DNA from: Anaerovorax sp. IOR16
GTDB lineage: Bacteria > Bacillota > Clostridia > Peptostreptococcales > Anaerovoracaceae
Direction: 5' to 3'
Assembly: GCF_017168145.1 (NCBI RefSeq)
Contig: NZ_JADQTL010000009.1
Location: 248,001 to 312,000, forward strand
Length of the DNA stretch: 64,000 bases
Position 1 is the first letter of the stretch. Every line of letters starts with the position of its first letter. The position numbers and the translations under genes are program-made. Of the stretch, positions 1-8,816 are shown piece by piece. The notes beneath the pieces were generated by a model, which made no database searches, was not told where the DNA came from, and saw only the letters and a list, made by a program, of their open reading frames with translations.

Positions 1-1
1 T

Positions 2-517
2 GATATAAAAAAAGCAAGAGAGGAAGGCGCTGACATTGTAATTAGTTATTTTCATTGGGGTGAAGAATACCAGCGTTCACCGAATGATTGGCAGCAAAAC
101 ATTGCACGAAGAGCTGCTGATATGGGAGTCGATATCGTTTTTGCTTCACACCCACATGTACTTCAGGGAATGGAAATCATCGAAAACCCAAATACGGGAA
201 AGAAAGTACCGGTTTTCTATTCTATGGGAAATTTTATTTCCAATCAGAGATTGGAAACATTAAATAATCGATACACAGAACAGGGTATGATCGCAACGGT
301 AAATCTTTCTTATATGAAAAGTACGGGACAGATATTAACGATAGCTCAAGAGGTAATGCCGACATGGGTGGATAAGTATATTTCCAAAGGAAAATTAGTT
401 TATACCATTGTACCGCTTAATGAAGATTTAGTAAACAATCCATCTTTAAAGAATTCTGGGCATATCAACCGTGCGCAGCAAGCGTTGGATGATGTAAATG
501 CATTGCTTTCAAATTAA
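2..517 (+). CDS. CapA-family protein, C-terminal part
   Basis: Partial gene, open at the left edge and in frame from base 2; about 171 residues are visible. SYFHWGEEY, followed by FASHPHVLQG and VFYSMGNFIS, are typical of the C-terminal half of CapA / poly-gamma-glutamate capsule synthesis proteins, which have a calcineurin-like metallophosphoesterase fold; the SHPHVLQ histidines would be metal ligands. In this family the protein is usually surface-anchored and acts on an envelope polymer, but the N-terminus with any signal peptide lies outside the window. The stop is 13 bases before the next start, so the two genes are probably co-transcribed. The family is fairly certain; the substrate is unknown. 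Confidence 0.8.
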   Translation, partial: DIKKAREEGADIVISYFHWGEEYQRSPNDWQQNIARRAADMGVDIVFASHPHVLQGMEIIENPNTGKKVPVFYSMGNFISNQRLETLNNRYTEQGMIATVNLSYMKSTGQILTIAQEVMPTWVDKYISKGKLVYTIVPLNEDLVNNPSLKNSGHINRAQQALDDVNALLSN

Positions 518-530
518 AGGAGGTATGTGA

Positions 531-2032
531 ATGGATTTTCTCAAACAGAATAGCGAACAACATGAGATTGCATTGTCTGAGATCCAACATAGAGTAAAAG
601 TGAACGAAGCGGAAATGATTCAAACTTTGCAAGAACTGGTTGCAATAAAAAGTGTGGAAGAACCTGCAACGGAAGCGTTTCCTTTTGGGGCAGGTGTACA
701 TAATGCATTGCATTATATGCTGGATAAGGCAAATGCCGATGGATTTCAGAGTTTAAACGTGGATGAATATGGTGGTCACATAGAATTCGGCGGTACTTTG
801 TATAGTGAGCAAGGTGAAGTCATTGGATTTGAAAAAGAAACCATGGGGATTTTAGGACATTTGGATGTTGTACCCGAAAGCGATGGATGGGAATATGAAC
901 CTTACGCCGGAGAAATTGTAGATGGGAAAATGTTTGGAAGAGGAACCAGTGACGATAAAGGGCCGTTGATTGCAGCCTATTTTGCAATGCGTGCAATTAG
1001 GGATGCCGGCTATGAACCGCAGAAAAAAGTGCGTTTGATTTTGGGTTTGGATGAAGAAACCAATTGGAAGGGTATGGAGTATTATTTAAAAAAAGTTCCT
1101 GCCGTTGATTTTGGATTTGCTCCGGACTCCAAATTTCCTGTGATACACGGTGAGATGGGTCTTTTAGTTTTTGAACTGGCAAAAAAATAAACAAGTCAAT
1201 TTCAAAAGGTTTAACTTTTCGTAGTATGAGTGGTGGACTGGCAGCAAACGTTGTTGCAGATCATGCAAAAATGTTGGTTCGAGGCGATTCCTATGATACC
1301 ATCAAGGAAAAATTACATACATTTAAAGAAGAAACGGGATATGATTTAAACGCTCGGCAACGAGGGAAAAGTTTGGAGATAGAAGCAACAGGAAAAACAG
1401 CACATGGAGCAACTCCTTGGAAGGGATTAAATGCAATTTCAGTTTTGATGGCATTTGCAAAACAGATTGGTTTTGCAAATGAAGATGTGAGTGATTTTAT
1501 TGACTTTTATAATAAACATATTGGGTTTGAAACAGATGGCAACTCTTTGGGATGCGGCTTATCGGATGATATTTCCGGTAATTTAATATTAAACGTTGGA
1601 GTTGTGAAAGTCGATGAAGGAGCAGCGCGTCTTTTAATCAATGTTCGCTATCCGTTGACTGTGACGGAAGAACAAGTTTATGACGGAATGAAGGAAATCG
1701 TTGAATCCTATAACTTAGGCATTATAAAGCTGGAACATAAAGGGCCGTTATACCGACCTGCTGAAGATTCTATGATTTCTACTTTAATGGAAGTGTATCA
1801 AAAGTATACAGGTGATACTAGAAGTAAACCAGTTGTTATTGGAGGTGCGACTTATGCACGCTCGATGCCGAATACGGTTGCATATGGATCTATGTTTCCA
1901 AATGAAGAGGATCGCATGCATCAAAAAAATGAATACATCTCACTAGAATCCTTAAAAAAGGCAACATCGATTTATGCAGAAGCAATCTTTCGATTGACGA
2001 ATGCAAAGAAAATATCAATAGATAATAAATAA
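531..2032 (+). pseudogene. pepV: Dipeptidase PepV (M20 family), -1 frameshifted
   Basis: M20 metallopeptidase cleaving dipeptides in the cytoplasm. All catalytic elements are present but split over two frames. The first frame (ATG 531, after AAAGGAGG) carries GHLDVVPESDGW, GRGTSDDKGP and LGLDEETNWKG (zinc ligands and catalytic Glu) and stops at 1188-1190. The second frame carries the lid and dimerisation domain and the final ligand in HQKNEYISLE. The frames join without loss by a -1 shift at a run of seven A (1181-1187), giving about 500 residues; PepV is usually near 470, and the N-terminus looks slightly extended. The run reads A AAA AAA in zero frame directly before TAA, which is a slippery heptamer. 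A lost A (mutation or sequencing error) is the simplest reading; programmed frameshifting is possible. Confidence 0.8.
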
Positions 2033-2137
2033 GTTAGACAAAACTCGATCTTAAAGTAAGAAAGATAATGGTTATAACAATAAATAACCGAATAACTGAT
2101 TATGTTTGATTAAAATAAATAAACTCTAAAATTATTT

Positions 2138-2176
2138 AAAATTATAAGTTGGTAACAACTTATAATTTTGTTTTTT
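2138..2176 (+). terminator. Rho-independent terminator after pepV
   Basis: Perfect 14-bp inverted repeat (2138-2151 with 2156-2169) around a GTAA loop, then G and six T. The stem is AT-rich, closed by GTTG/CAAC. It ends pepV transcription. It lies about 170 bases upstream of the sigma-54 promoter, so a role as a DNA site for an activator cannot be ruled out. Confidence 0.65.
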
Positions 2177-2232
2177 GAAACCATTATTAAAGATAGAATA
2201 AATTTAAAAAGTAAGCTCATAAGTCGTTTGTA

Positions 2233-2247
2233 ACTTAAATTTTAAGT
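2233..2247. promoter_or_regulatory. Possible enhancer-type inverted repeat
   Basis: ACTTAAA-T-TTTAAGT is a perfect 7-bp inverted repeat about 97 bases upstream of the -24 element of the sigma-54 promoter, a usual distance for an activator binding site. The DNA is very AT-rich, so chance is possible. It does not match the repeat upstream of the other sigma-54 promoter (28079-28095). The rest of the 2033-2429 gap holds the terminator, the promoter and nothing else I can name. Confidence 0.3.
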
Positions 2248-2343
2248 CAAGTAAAACTCCATTCCAATGCAGCTTTAAATAAATAATATTTTAAAATTGC
2301 TCAAATGATTGCAAATACTAAAGTTCCAGGATAATTAAACCTA

Positions 2344-2359
2344 TGGCACGAACCTTGCT
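2344..2359 (+). promoter_or_regulatory. Sigma-54 promoter (-24/-12)
   Basis: TGGCACGAACCTTGCT matches the sigma-54 consensus TGGCACG-N4-TTGCW exactly, with GG and GC ten bases apart. It lies about 70 bases before the start of the EamA transporter gene. Transcription from it would need a bacterial enhancer-binding protein; one is encoded at 25897-27963, though a link is not shown. Confidence 0.85.
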
Positions 2360-2429
2360 ATATATAATAGTGCACGTTGTCATTTATTATTACTAATATA
2401 GTTTTGTGGATAAAGATAAGGAAAAAACG

Positions 2430-3371
2430 ATGATACAAAAAGAAAAAAGCATTGGTTATGGTATGATATTTATTTCAGGTAGTTTATGGGGAACGATTGG
2501 TTTATTTGTGAATCTTTTTAATGGTTTGGGTGCAGAGTCTTCATTAATTGCATTTTTACGATTATTTATAGGATTTTTGCTTTTAGTACCCATTATGTAT
2601 ATAATGGGTGGTAGACAGATTTTTTTAATTAATAAGAAAAGTTTATTGTTTTGTTTTCTTTCGGGTGTTTTTTCACAAGCTGGGTTTAATCTTTGCTACA
2701 CAGAAGCCGTAGGAAATGTAGGAGTAGCAACGGCATCGGTATTGCTTTATACAGCTCCTATTTTTGTTTGTATAATGTCAAGGATCTTTTTTAAAGAAAC
2801 CATTGGCTGGAAGAAACTCGCAGCATTAGCTGTAAATATTGTTGGGTGTACATTAACAGTAACTGGTGGGAATTTTTCTACTGTCCAATTCTCGGTATAT
2901 GGGGTATTGATTGGTGTTGCAGCTGGGTTCTTATATGGATTGATGACGATTCTTGCAAAAAAAATATCTGATAATTGTCCACCTATGACGATTGTTTTTT
3001 ATAGTTTTCTCTTTGGATGGTTAACTATGGGAGTTTTCAGTCATCCTTGGGATAGTATAGGGTTGATGATAAATTGGAAATTTATTATCGTATCCATTGC
3101 GTATGGCATGATTCCTACAACGGGGGCTTACCTGCTTTACATGAAAGGATTGTCAAAAGGGTTAGAGGCATCAAAGGTACCGATTATTGCATCGGTAGAA
3201 ACTGTGGTTGCGGCATTGATTGGATTTTTACTCTTTCGGGAAGAGGTTGGGATCATTAAGATTATAGGAATTGCATGTGTGTTATTTTCTATTGTAATTA
3301 TGAACATTTCAAAAAATAGAAAAGACACCCCTAATTTAAAGGAAACGGTAAAGAAAGGAATGATAGCTTGA
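2430..3371 (+). CDS. EamA/DMT-family exporter
   Basis: Drug/metabolite transporter family protein of 313 residues with ten predicted membrane helices in two EamA repeats; the first begins GYGMIFISGSLWGTIGLF. Members usually export amino acids, related metabolites or drugs. I chose ATG 2430 because ATAAGGA lies eight bases upstream; an in-frame GTG at 2406 lacks a ribosome site. The stop overlaps the next start, so transporter and cyclase-family hydrolase form one two-gene unit under the sigma-54 promoter at 2344. This suggests the exporter handles a substrate or product of that hydrolase. The substrate is unknown. Confidence 0.85.
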   Translation: MIQKEKSIGYGMIFISGSLWGTIGLFVNLFNGLGAESSLIAFLRLFIGFLLLVPIMYIMGGRQIFLINKKSLLFCFLSGVFSQAGFNLCYTEAVGNVGVATASVLLYTAPIFVCIMSRIFFKETIGWKKLAALAVNIVGCTLTVTGGNFSTVQFSVYGVLIGVAAGFLYGLMTILAKKISDNCPPMTIVFYSFLFGWLTMGVFSHPWDSIGLMINWKFIIVSIAYGMIPTTGAYLLYMKGLSKGLEASKVPIIASVETVVAALIGFLLFREEVGIIKIIGIACVLFSIVIMNISKNRKDTPNLKETVKKGMIA

Positions 3372-4012
3372 AAATTGTTGATTTGACTCATGTAATTGAA
3401 GAAAGCATGCCAGTTTATCCGGGTACCGAAGGTCCAAATTTGGTTCCAGCGAATACTTATGAAAAAGATGGATTCAAGGAAACTATACTGCACATGTTCT
3501 CGCACACAGGTACACATATGGATGCTCCGGCACATATTAAACCCGATGGGATGACACTTGATGCATTTGATGTATCCCAATTTGTAGGGAAAGCAATTGT
3601 GGTAGATTGTCATGACTTATGTGAGGGTGACCGAATTAATATGTCATACATATTAAAACAACAGAAAGAAATAGACGAGGCAGATTTTGTTCTCTTTTCT
3701 TCGGGATGGAGTCATTATTGGGGTACGGATAAGTATTATGGTGATTTTCCCGTTGCTGATACAGATGTTCTGGAATATCTTGTAAATACAGGAAAGAAGG
3801 GAATTGGAATGGATGCAATCTCCATTGAACCGATTTCAGATGAGCATTTACCACATCATCATTTAGTACTAGGAAGTGGCATGATAATCATTGAAAATTT
3901 AACAAATTTAGAATTATTGGGAACAAATTTGTTTACACTTGCAGTTCTTCCGTTAAAGTGGAAGGAAGCAGATGGTTCACCTATCCGTGCAATTGGTATT
4001 TTGGAAAAATAA
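3368..4012 (+). CDS. Cyclase-family (kynurenine-formamidase-like) hydrolase
   Basis: Putative cyclase / kynurenine formamidase family (KynB-like metal-dependent amidohydrolase), 214 residues. It starts KIVDLTHVIEESMPVYPG, typical of the family, and carries the metal motif HTGTHMDAPAH near residue 45; a second histidine cluster, EHLPHHHLVLG, lies near residue 160. Relatives hydrolyse N-formylkynurenine or ring amides. The start is TTG 3368, eight bases after AAAGGA and overlapping the transporter stop by four bases. No other kynurenine-pathway gene is in the window, so the exact reaction is open. Sigma-54 control fits use of a nitrogen compound (inference). Confidence 0.8.
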   Translation: MKIVDLTHVIEESMPVYPGTEGPNLVPANTYEKDGFKETILHMFSHTGTHMDAPAHIKPDGMTLDAFDVSQFVGKAIVVDCHDLCEGDRINMSYILKQQKEIDEADFVLFSSGWSHYWGTDKYYGDFPVADTDVLEYLVNTGKKGIGMDAISIEPISDEHLPHHHLVLGSGMIIIENLTNLELLGTNLFTLAVLPLKWKEADGSPIRAIGILEK

Positions 4013-4037
4013 GATGAAAATTATATTTTCTTTTGTA

Positions 4038-4066
4038 TTGACAGTATGGAAGAATTTGATTATGAT
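4038..4066 (+). promoter_or_regulatory. Sigma-70-type promoter for the gcv operon
   Basis: TTGACA (4038-4043) and TATGAT (4061-4066) are separated by 17 bases. Transcription would start near 4073, just before the glycine riboswitch. This argues against translation of the open frame beginning at 4046, which overlaps the promoter. Confidence 0.75.
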
Positions 4067-4089
4067 AAAATTAAATATAATATTCGGAT

Positions 4090-4271
4090 GAAGGATGTGG
4101 GAGACATTGCAGCTTGTCTGCAAGGCCGAAGGTGTAATTGCGAAAAACTCTCAGGCAAAAGTACCGCATCTGGACGAAACTCTGGGAAGTTCGAATGGCA
4201 TTTTTATGTTGGCGGACACCGAAGAAGCAACCCTAATAAAGGGGAATCTTTCAGGTCAGTGGACAGAGGCG
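4090..4271 (+). promoter_or_regulatory. Tandem glycine riboswitch
   Basis: Two glycine aptamers in tandem. Aptamer 1 contains GGCCGAAGGTG, AACTCTCAGGCAAAAG and CATCTGGACGAAACTCTGG. After a short linker, aptamer 2 contains ACACCGAAGAAGCAACC, TCTTTCAGGTCAG and GGACAGAG. This is the standard leader of glycine cleavage operons: glycine binding permits expression of gcvTHP. The second aptamer departs slightly from consensus (GTCAGTGGAC where GTAAAAGGAC is usual). A terminator overlaps its 3' end, so control is transcriptional. Short open frames across this stretch are not genes. Confidence 0.93.
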
Positions 4272-4301
4272 TATTGAAATTTATTTCAGTACGCTTTTTT
4301 T
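4269..4301 (+). terminator. Riboswitch-controlled terminator
   Basis: GCGTATTGAA pairs with TTCAGTACGC (one G-U wobble), followed by seven T. The 5' arm begins at the end of the second glycine aptamer, so folding of the bound aptamer would compete with this hairpin: glycine present, transcription continues into gcvT. Confidence 0.85.
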
Positions 4302-4393
4302 GTTTTATAATATATGTTTTTGTGAAATAAAAAAGTGTACAGAATATCATTTGTTATTTATATATTAAAAATAATGAAATGAAAGGAAAGAAT

Positions 4394-5491
4394 ATGGAAC
4401 GAAAAACTCCTTTATATGACTGCCATGTAGAATGTGGTGGAAAAATGGTACCCTTTGCAGGCTTTTTGCTTCCGGTTCAATACCAGACGGGCGTCATAGC
4501 TGAGCACAATGCAGTTCGAACAAAAGCAGGATTGTTTGATGTTTCCCACATGGGAGAACTGTTACTTTTTGGAGCGGATGCTTTGGATAATTTGCAAATG
4601 CTTTTGACCAATGACTTTACAAATATGAATGATGGGCAATGTCGTTATACTCTTTTATGCAATAAATCGGGTGGAATTGTAGATGATTTATTGGTTTACC
4701 GAATGGAAAAAAATCAATATTTACTCGTGATTAATGCAGCGAATGTAGAAAAAGATGAACGTTGGATCAGAGAACATATTTTTGGGGATGTAACTCTTAA
4801 AAATCTTTCTTCAGAACTCGCACAAGTTGCGCTGCAAGGCCCGTTATCTTTAAAAATATTAGCAAAACTCTGCATGGAAGAAAGTCTTCCAAAAAAATAT
4901 TATACTTTCGTAAAAGATATAAATGTAGGGGGCATTAATGCTTTGATATCAAAGACCGGATATACCGGCGAAGATGGATATGAACTATATTGTCAAGCGG
5001 AGGATGCACCGAATTTATGGAATAAACTGCTGGAAGCAGGAAAAGAGGATGGTTTAATTCCTTGTGGATTGGGTGCAAGAGATACCTTGCGTTTTGAAGC
5101 AGCAATGCCGCTTTACGGACATGAAATGAATGACGAAATTACACCATTTGAAGCAGATTTGAATTTTGCGGTTAAAATGCAGAAAAGAGACTTTATAGGA
5201 AAAGAGGCGCTGCAAAATAAGGGCGAAAGAACACGTAAGCGTGTCGGATTAAAAATTTTAAGTCGTGGGATTGCACGAGAAGAGAGTGTTGTTTTTTTCA
5301 ATGATACAAAAATTGGGATTACAACTTCCGGAACCCATTGCCCATTTTTAAAAACACCTTATGCAATGGCTCTTTTAGATATGGAATACACAAAACCGGG
5401 AACCCGTGTACAAGTTGAGGTACGTGGACGAATGTTAGACGCTGAGGTAGTAGAACTGCCTTTTTATAAAAAAGATGAACGAAAAAAATAA
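4394..5491 (+). CDS. gcvT: Glycine cleavage system T protein (aminomethyltransferase)
   Basis: Tetrahydrofolate-dependent aminomethyltransferase of the glycine cleavage system: it takes the aminomethyl group from lipoylated GcvH and releases ammonia and 5,10-methylene-THF. About 365 residues, the usual size. It shows the family start KTPLYDCHVECGGKMVPFAG, FDVSHMGE, and YTGEDGYELY for folate binding. I chose ATG 4394 because AAAGGAAAG precedes it; the in-frame ATG at 4379 has no ribosome site. First gene after the glycine riboswitch and terminator, hence induced by glycine. Confidence 0.95.
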   Translation: MERKTPLYDCHVECGGKMVPFAGFLLPVQYQTGVIAEHNAVRTKAGLFDVSHMGELLLFGADALDNLQMLLTNDFTNMNDGQCRYTLLCNKSGGIVDDLLVYRMEKNQYLLVINAANVEKDERWIREHIFGDVTLKNLSSELAQVALQGPLSLKILAKLCMEESLPKKYYTFVKDINVGGINALISKTGYTGEDGYELYCQAEDAPNLWNKLLEAGKEDGLIPCGLGARDTLRFEAAMPLYGHEMNDEITPFEADLNFAVKMQKRDFIGKEALQNKGERTRKRVGLKILSRGIAREESVVFFNDTKIGITTSGTHCPFLKTPYAMALLDMEYTKPGTRVQVEVRGRMLDAEVVELPFYKKDERKK

Positions 5492-5553
5492 TCATTTGTA
5501 AAGGATGAAAATGTGTGAATTGCACAGAATAGTTGAAAAAAGGAGGATGTAAA

Positions 5554-5934
5554 ATGGAATTCAGAAGTGATCGTAATTATTCAAAATCCCATGAGTGGGT
5601 TAAAGAAATCGGTACGGATAAAGTAGAAATCGGTATCAGTGATTTTGCACAGGACGCGTTGGGTGACATTGTATTTGTAAACCTTCCGCAGGCTGGAGAT
5701 GAAGTGGAGGTTCAAACACCTTTTTGTGATGTGGAATCAGTGAAAGCTGTATCCGATGTTTACAGCCCCGTAAGTGGCATTGTCTGCGAAGTAAATGAGG
5801 ATCTATTAGATAATCCTGCACGAATCAATGAAGAACCTTTTGACGCATGGCTCATTCGTGTAGAACAAGTTACACAACGGGAAGCTTTGCTTTCCGCAGA
5901 GGAATATGAAGACTTTACAAAAAAGGAGGCATAA
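5554..5934 (+). CDS. gcvH: Glycine cleavage system H protein
   Basis: Lipoyl carrier of the glycine cleavage complex, shuttling the methylamine group between P and T proteins. 126 residues with the biotin/lipoyl fold; the lipoylated lysine is Lys64 in CDVESVKAVSD. A perfect AAGGAGG sets the start at ATG 5554; an in-frame TTG at 5533 lies upstream of that site and is not used. It is separated from gcvT by 62 bases without a terminator and is followed after two bases by gcvPA. Induced with the operon by glycine. Confidence 0.96.
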   Translation: MEFRSDRNYSKSHEWVKEIGTDKVEIGISDFAQDALGDIVFVNLPQAGDEVEVQTPFCDVESVKAVSDVYSPVSGIVCEVNEDLLDNPARINEEPFDAWLIRVEQVTQREALLSAEEYEDFTKKEA

Positions 5935-5936
5935 CG

Positions 5937-7271
5937 ATGGCTGGTTATGTTCCTTCTACGATAGAAGAACGGAAAGAGATGTTAAAGGTATGTGGTGTTG
6001 AATCGATTGAATCGTTATTTGAACATATTCCTGACGAATTGAAATTAAAATATCCATTGAATTTGCCGAGTGGGTTGAGTGAAATGGGAGTCAGCCGGAC
6101 AATGCAGAAGATCGCTGCAAAAAATCATGTATTTGCGAATGTGTTTCGTGGTGCTGGTGCTTATCATCACTATATTCCTTCTCAAGTAAAATACATTACG
6201 GCGAAAGAAGAATTTTTAACTGCCTATACGCCTTATCAAGCTGAAATCAGTCAAGGCTTATTACAGTCAATTTTTGAGTTTCAAACGATGATTTGTGAGC
6301 TGACAGGGATGGATGTTTCAAATGCTTCCGTTTACGATGGAGCAACGGCTGCTGCGGAAGCCATTGCTATGTGTAGAGATCGAAAGCGTTCTGTGGCATT
6401 GGTTTCTGATTGTGTAGATCCGAAAAATCTGCAAGTCATTGAAACATATTGTGAAGCCAACGGTATTTCGATTCGCTCGCTTGCTTCAAAAGATGGAAAG
6501 ACTGATATTAATGCACTAGAAGATGAATTGAATGAAACCATAGCCTGTGTTTTATTGCAGCAACCTAATTATTATGGTTTGTTTGAGGATGCTGAAGCAA
6601 TTGGGAGCATTGCACACGATAAGGGTGCAAAATTGATTATGAGTGTGAATCCTATTTCACTCGGTTTAATGAAAACACCGGGTGAATGTGGTGCCGACAT
6701 TGCAGTTGGCGAAGGGCAGCCTTTGGGTATTCCTCTCTCTTTTGGAGGTCCATATTTGGGATTTATGGCTGCTAAAAAGGATCTTATGCGAAAATTACCG
6801 GGGCGTATTGTAGGAGAAACTGTAGATGTCGATGGGAAACGTGCATTTGTATTAACACTGCAGGCGAGAGAACAGCACATCCGAAGAGAAAAGGCTTCCA
6901 GCAATCTTTGCTCCAATCAAGCATTGTGTGCCATGACTGCTGCAATTTACCTTTCGGTTTTAGGAAGCAAAGGACTTGAAGAGGTTTCTAAGCAATGTTT
7001 TTCCAAAGCACATTATGCTTTAGAACAAATATTAAAAATTGAAGGATTTGAACGAAAGTTTTCCGGTGAATTTTTTCATGAATTTGTTACATCATGTCCG
7101 ATTTCAGCAGATAAGCTCCTTGCAGAGCTTGAAAAATATGATATTTTAGGAGGATTGCCGCTTTCGGAACATGAAATTCTATGGTGTGTTACAGAAATGA
7201 ACCGTAAGGAAGATATTGATTATCTTATAAAGGCTATAAAGGAGGTATCGCAACATGCAGTTGATCTTTGA
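5937..7271 (+). CDS. gcvPA: Glycine dehydrogenase (decarboxylating) subunit 1
   Basis: N-terminal half of the split P protein (PLP-dependent glycine decarboxylase), 444 residues, as in Gram-positives and archaea where P is two polypeptides. It begins GYVPSTIEERKEMLKVCG and contains FRGAGAYHHYIPS, YTPYQAEISQG and PLGIPLSFGGPYLG, all typical. It lacks the PLP lysine, which is on subunit 2. It starts two bases after the gcvH stop with GGAGG upstream and overlaps gcvPB by 17 bases, so the two subunits are translationally coupled. Confidence 0.96.
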   Translation: MAGYVPSTIEERKEMLKVCGVESIESLFEHIPDELKLKYPLNLPSGLSEMGVSRTMQKIAAKNHVFANVFRGAGAYHHYIPSQVKYITAKEEFLTAYTPYQAEISQGLLQSIFEFQTMICELTGMDVSNASVYDGATAAAEAIAMCRDRKRSVALVSDCVDPKNLQVIETYCEANGISIRSLASKDGKTDINALEDELNETIACVLLQQPNYYGLFEDAEAIGSIAHDKGAKLIMSVNPISLGLMKTPGECGADIAVGEGQPLGIPLSFGGPYLGFMAAKKDLMRKLPGRIVGETVDVDGKRAFVLTLQAREQHIRREKASSNLCSNQALCAMTAAIYLSVLGSKGLEEVSKQCFSKAHYALEQILKIEGFERKFSGEFFHEFVTSCPISADKLLAELEKYDILGGLPLSEHEILWCVTEMNRKEDIDYLIKAIKEVSQHAVDL

Positions 7272-8700
7272 AAAAAGCAAAGAGGGAAGAGGCTGCGCTA
7301 TACTTCCCGAAATGGATGTAGCAACTACGGAATTTCCAGTATTTCTTAAAAGAAGTACTGCACCGAAGCTTCCACAGATGGCAGAGGTAGATATCAGCCG
7401 CCACTATACAGAATTAGCGAAATGTACACATGGTGTTAACGATGGATTTTATCCGCTTGGTTCTTGCACTATGAAATACAACCCCAGAATCAACGAAGAA
7501 ATGGCAGCCTTGAAAGGATTTACATCCTTGCATCCTTTGCAGCCGGAACATACAGTACAAGGTGCTTTGGAAGTATTACAGCTTGCAGAAACCTATCTTT
7601 GTGAGATTACAGGGATGGATGCTATGACGTTTCAACCATCCGCAGGTGCGCACGGTGAATTTACGGGATTGCTGTTGATACGTGCGTATCATAAAAGCCG
7701 TGGAGAATTAGAAAAGAGAAGAAAGATTCTTGTTCCAGATGCGGCACATGGAACCAATCCTGCCAGTGCTGTGATGGCTGGATTTACTGTTGTAAACATT
7801 CCTTCGAATGAGCAGGGGTGTGTAGATATTGAAAAACTGAAAGAGGCTTGCGGTGATGATACAGCAGGACTAATGCTGACTAACCCAAATACAGTGGGTC
7901 TCTTTGATCAAAATATATTAGAAATCACTAAAATTGTACACGAAGCCGGCGGTTTAGTTTATTACGACGGTGCAAATCTCAATGCAATCATGGGTATTGT
8001 ACGCCCAGGTGATATGGGATTTGATGTTGTACATCTAAACTTACACAAGACATTTTCAACACCCCATGGTGGTGGAGGACCGGGTAGCGGTCCGGTAGGC
8101 TGCAAGGAAATATTGGCACCTTTTCTTCCAAGGCCTACCGTAGATAAGGTGGGGGATACAGATTGGTCTTTGGCATGGAATCATCAACCTTCAAAGTCCA
8201 TCGGTGCAGTACGAAGTTTTTATGGAAACTTCCTAGTGGTCGTAAAAGCATTGACTTACATTATGTCATTGGGTCAGCAGGGTATTCGAGAAGCGGCACA
8301 AAACGCGGTGCTAAATGCGAATTATCTCATGCATTGTCTCTCCGACTTATACCCAATGGCATTTGACCGCTACTGTATGCATGAATTCGTGATGACTCTG
8401 GAGCAGAGCAAAAAAGAAATGGATGTATCTGCTTTAGACATTGCAAAGGCATTGCTCGATTATGGTATCCATCCACCAACCATGTATTTTCCTTTGATTG
8501 TACATGAGGCTTTAATGGTTGAACCTACGGAGACAGAATCAAAAGATACATTGGACCAAGCAGTTTGCATCTTACGTAAGGTTTATGAAGAAGCGATGGA
8601 AGACCCAAGTGGAATGCATCAAAGACCACTCAATACGCCGGTTCGTCGCTTGGATGAAGTGGGTGCAGCTCGCCATCCAAAATTAAGATATGAATTTTAA
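7255..8700 (+). CDS. gcvPB: Glycine dehydrogenase (decarboxylating) subunit 2
   Basis: C-terminal, catalytic half of the split P protein, 481 residues. It binds PLP through Lys265 in NLHKTFSTPHGGGGPGSGP and decarboxylates glycine, passing the methylamine to GcvH. The glycine-rich loop after the lysine and DAAHGTNPASAVMAG are standard. It starts inside the end of gcvPA, after GGAGG. A strong terminator follows, ending the glycine-regulated unit; the L protein comes from the next operon (lpdA). Confidence 0.96.
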   Translation: MQLIFEKSKEGRGCAILPEMDVATTEFPVFLKRSTAPKLPQMAEVDISRHYTELAKCTHGVNDGFYPLGSCTMKYNPRINEEMAALKGFTSLHPLQPEHTVQGALEVLQLAETYLCEITGMDAMTFQPSAGAHGEFTGLLLIRAYHKSRGELEKRRKILVPDAAHGTNPASAVMAGFTVVNIPSNEQGCVDIEKLKEACGDDTAGLMLTNPNTVGLFDQNILEITKIVHEAGGLVYYDGANLNAIMGIVRPGDMGFDVVHLNLHKTFSTPHGGGGPGSGPVGCKEILAPFLPRPTVDKVGDTDWSLAWNHQPSKSIGAVRSFYGNFLVVVKALTYIMSLGQQGIREAAQNAVLNANYLMHCLSDLYPMAFDRYCMHEFVMTLEQSKKEMDVSALDIAKALLDYGIHPPTMYFPLIVHEALMVEPTETESKDTLDQAVCILRKVYEEAMEDPSGMHQRPLNTPVRRLDEVGAARHPKLRYEF

Positions 8701-8708
8701 TTGAAAAA

Positions 8709-8750
8709 CCGCGAAGGATAAGGCTAATAGACCATCCTTCGCGGATTTTT
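8709..8750 (+). terminator. Terminator after gcvPB
   Basis: CCGCGAAGGAT (8709-8719) pairs perfectly with ATCCTTCGCGG (8734-8744), followed by ATTTTT. It separates the riboswitch-driven gcv operon from the serine dehydratase genes. Confidence 0.93.
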
Positions 8751-8816
8751 GGATTTTTGTACGCTTTCATTTTTTATGCAAAGTGCTGAAACAGCGCAGA
8801 TTAAGGAGAAAAAATA

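Noticed and set aside
4046-4330. Open reading frames of 94 and 60 codons between the cyclase and gcvT genes
   Set aside because: They run through a promoter -10 element, both glycine aptamers and a terminator, and have no ribosome site. This is RNA, not protein.
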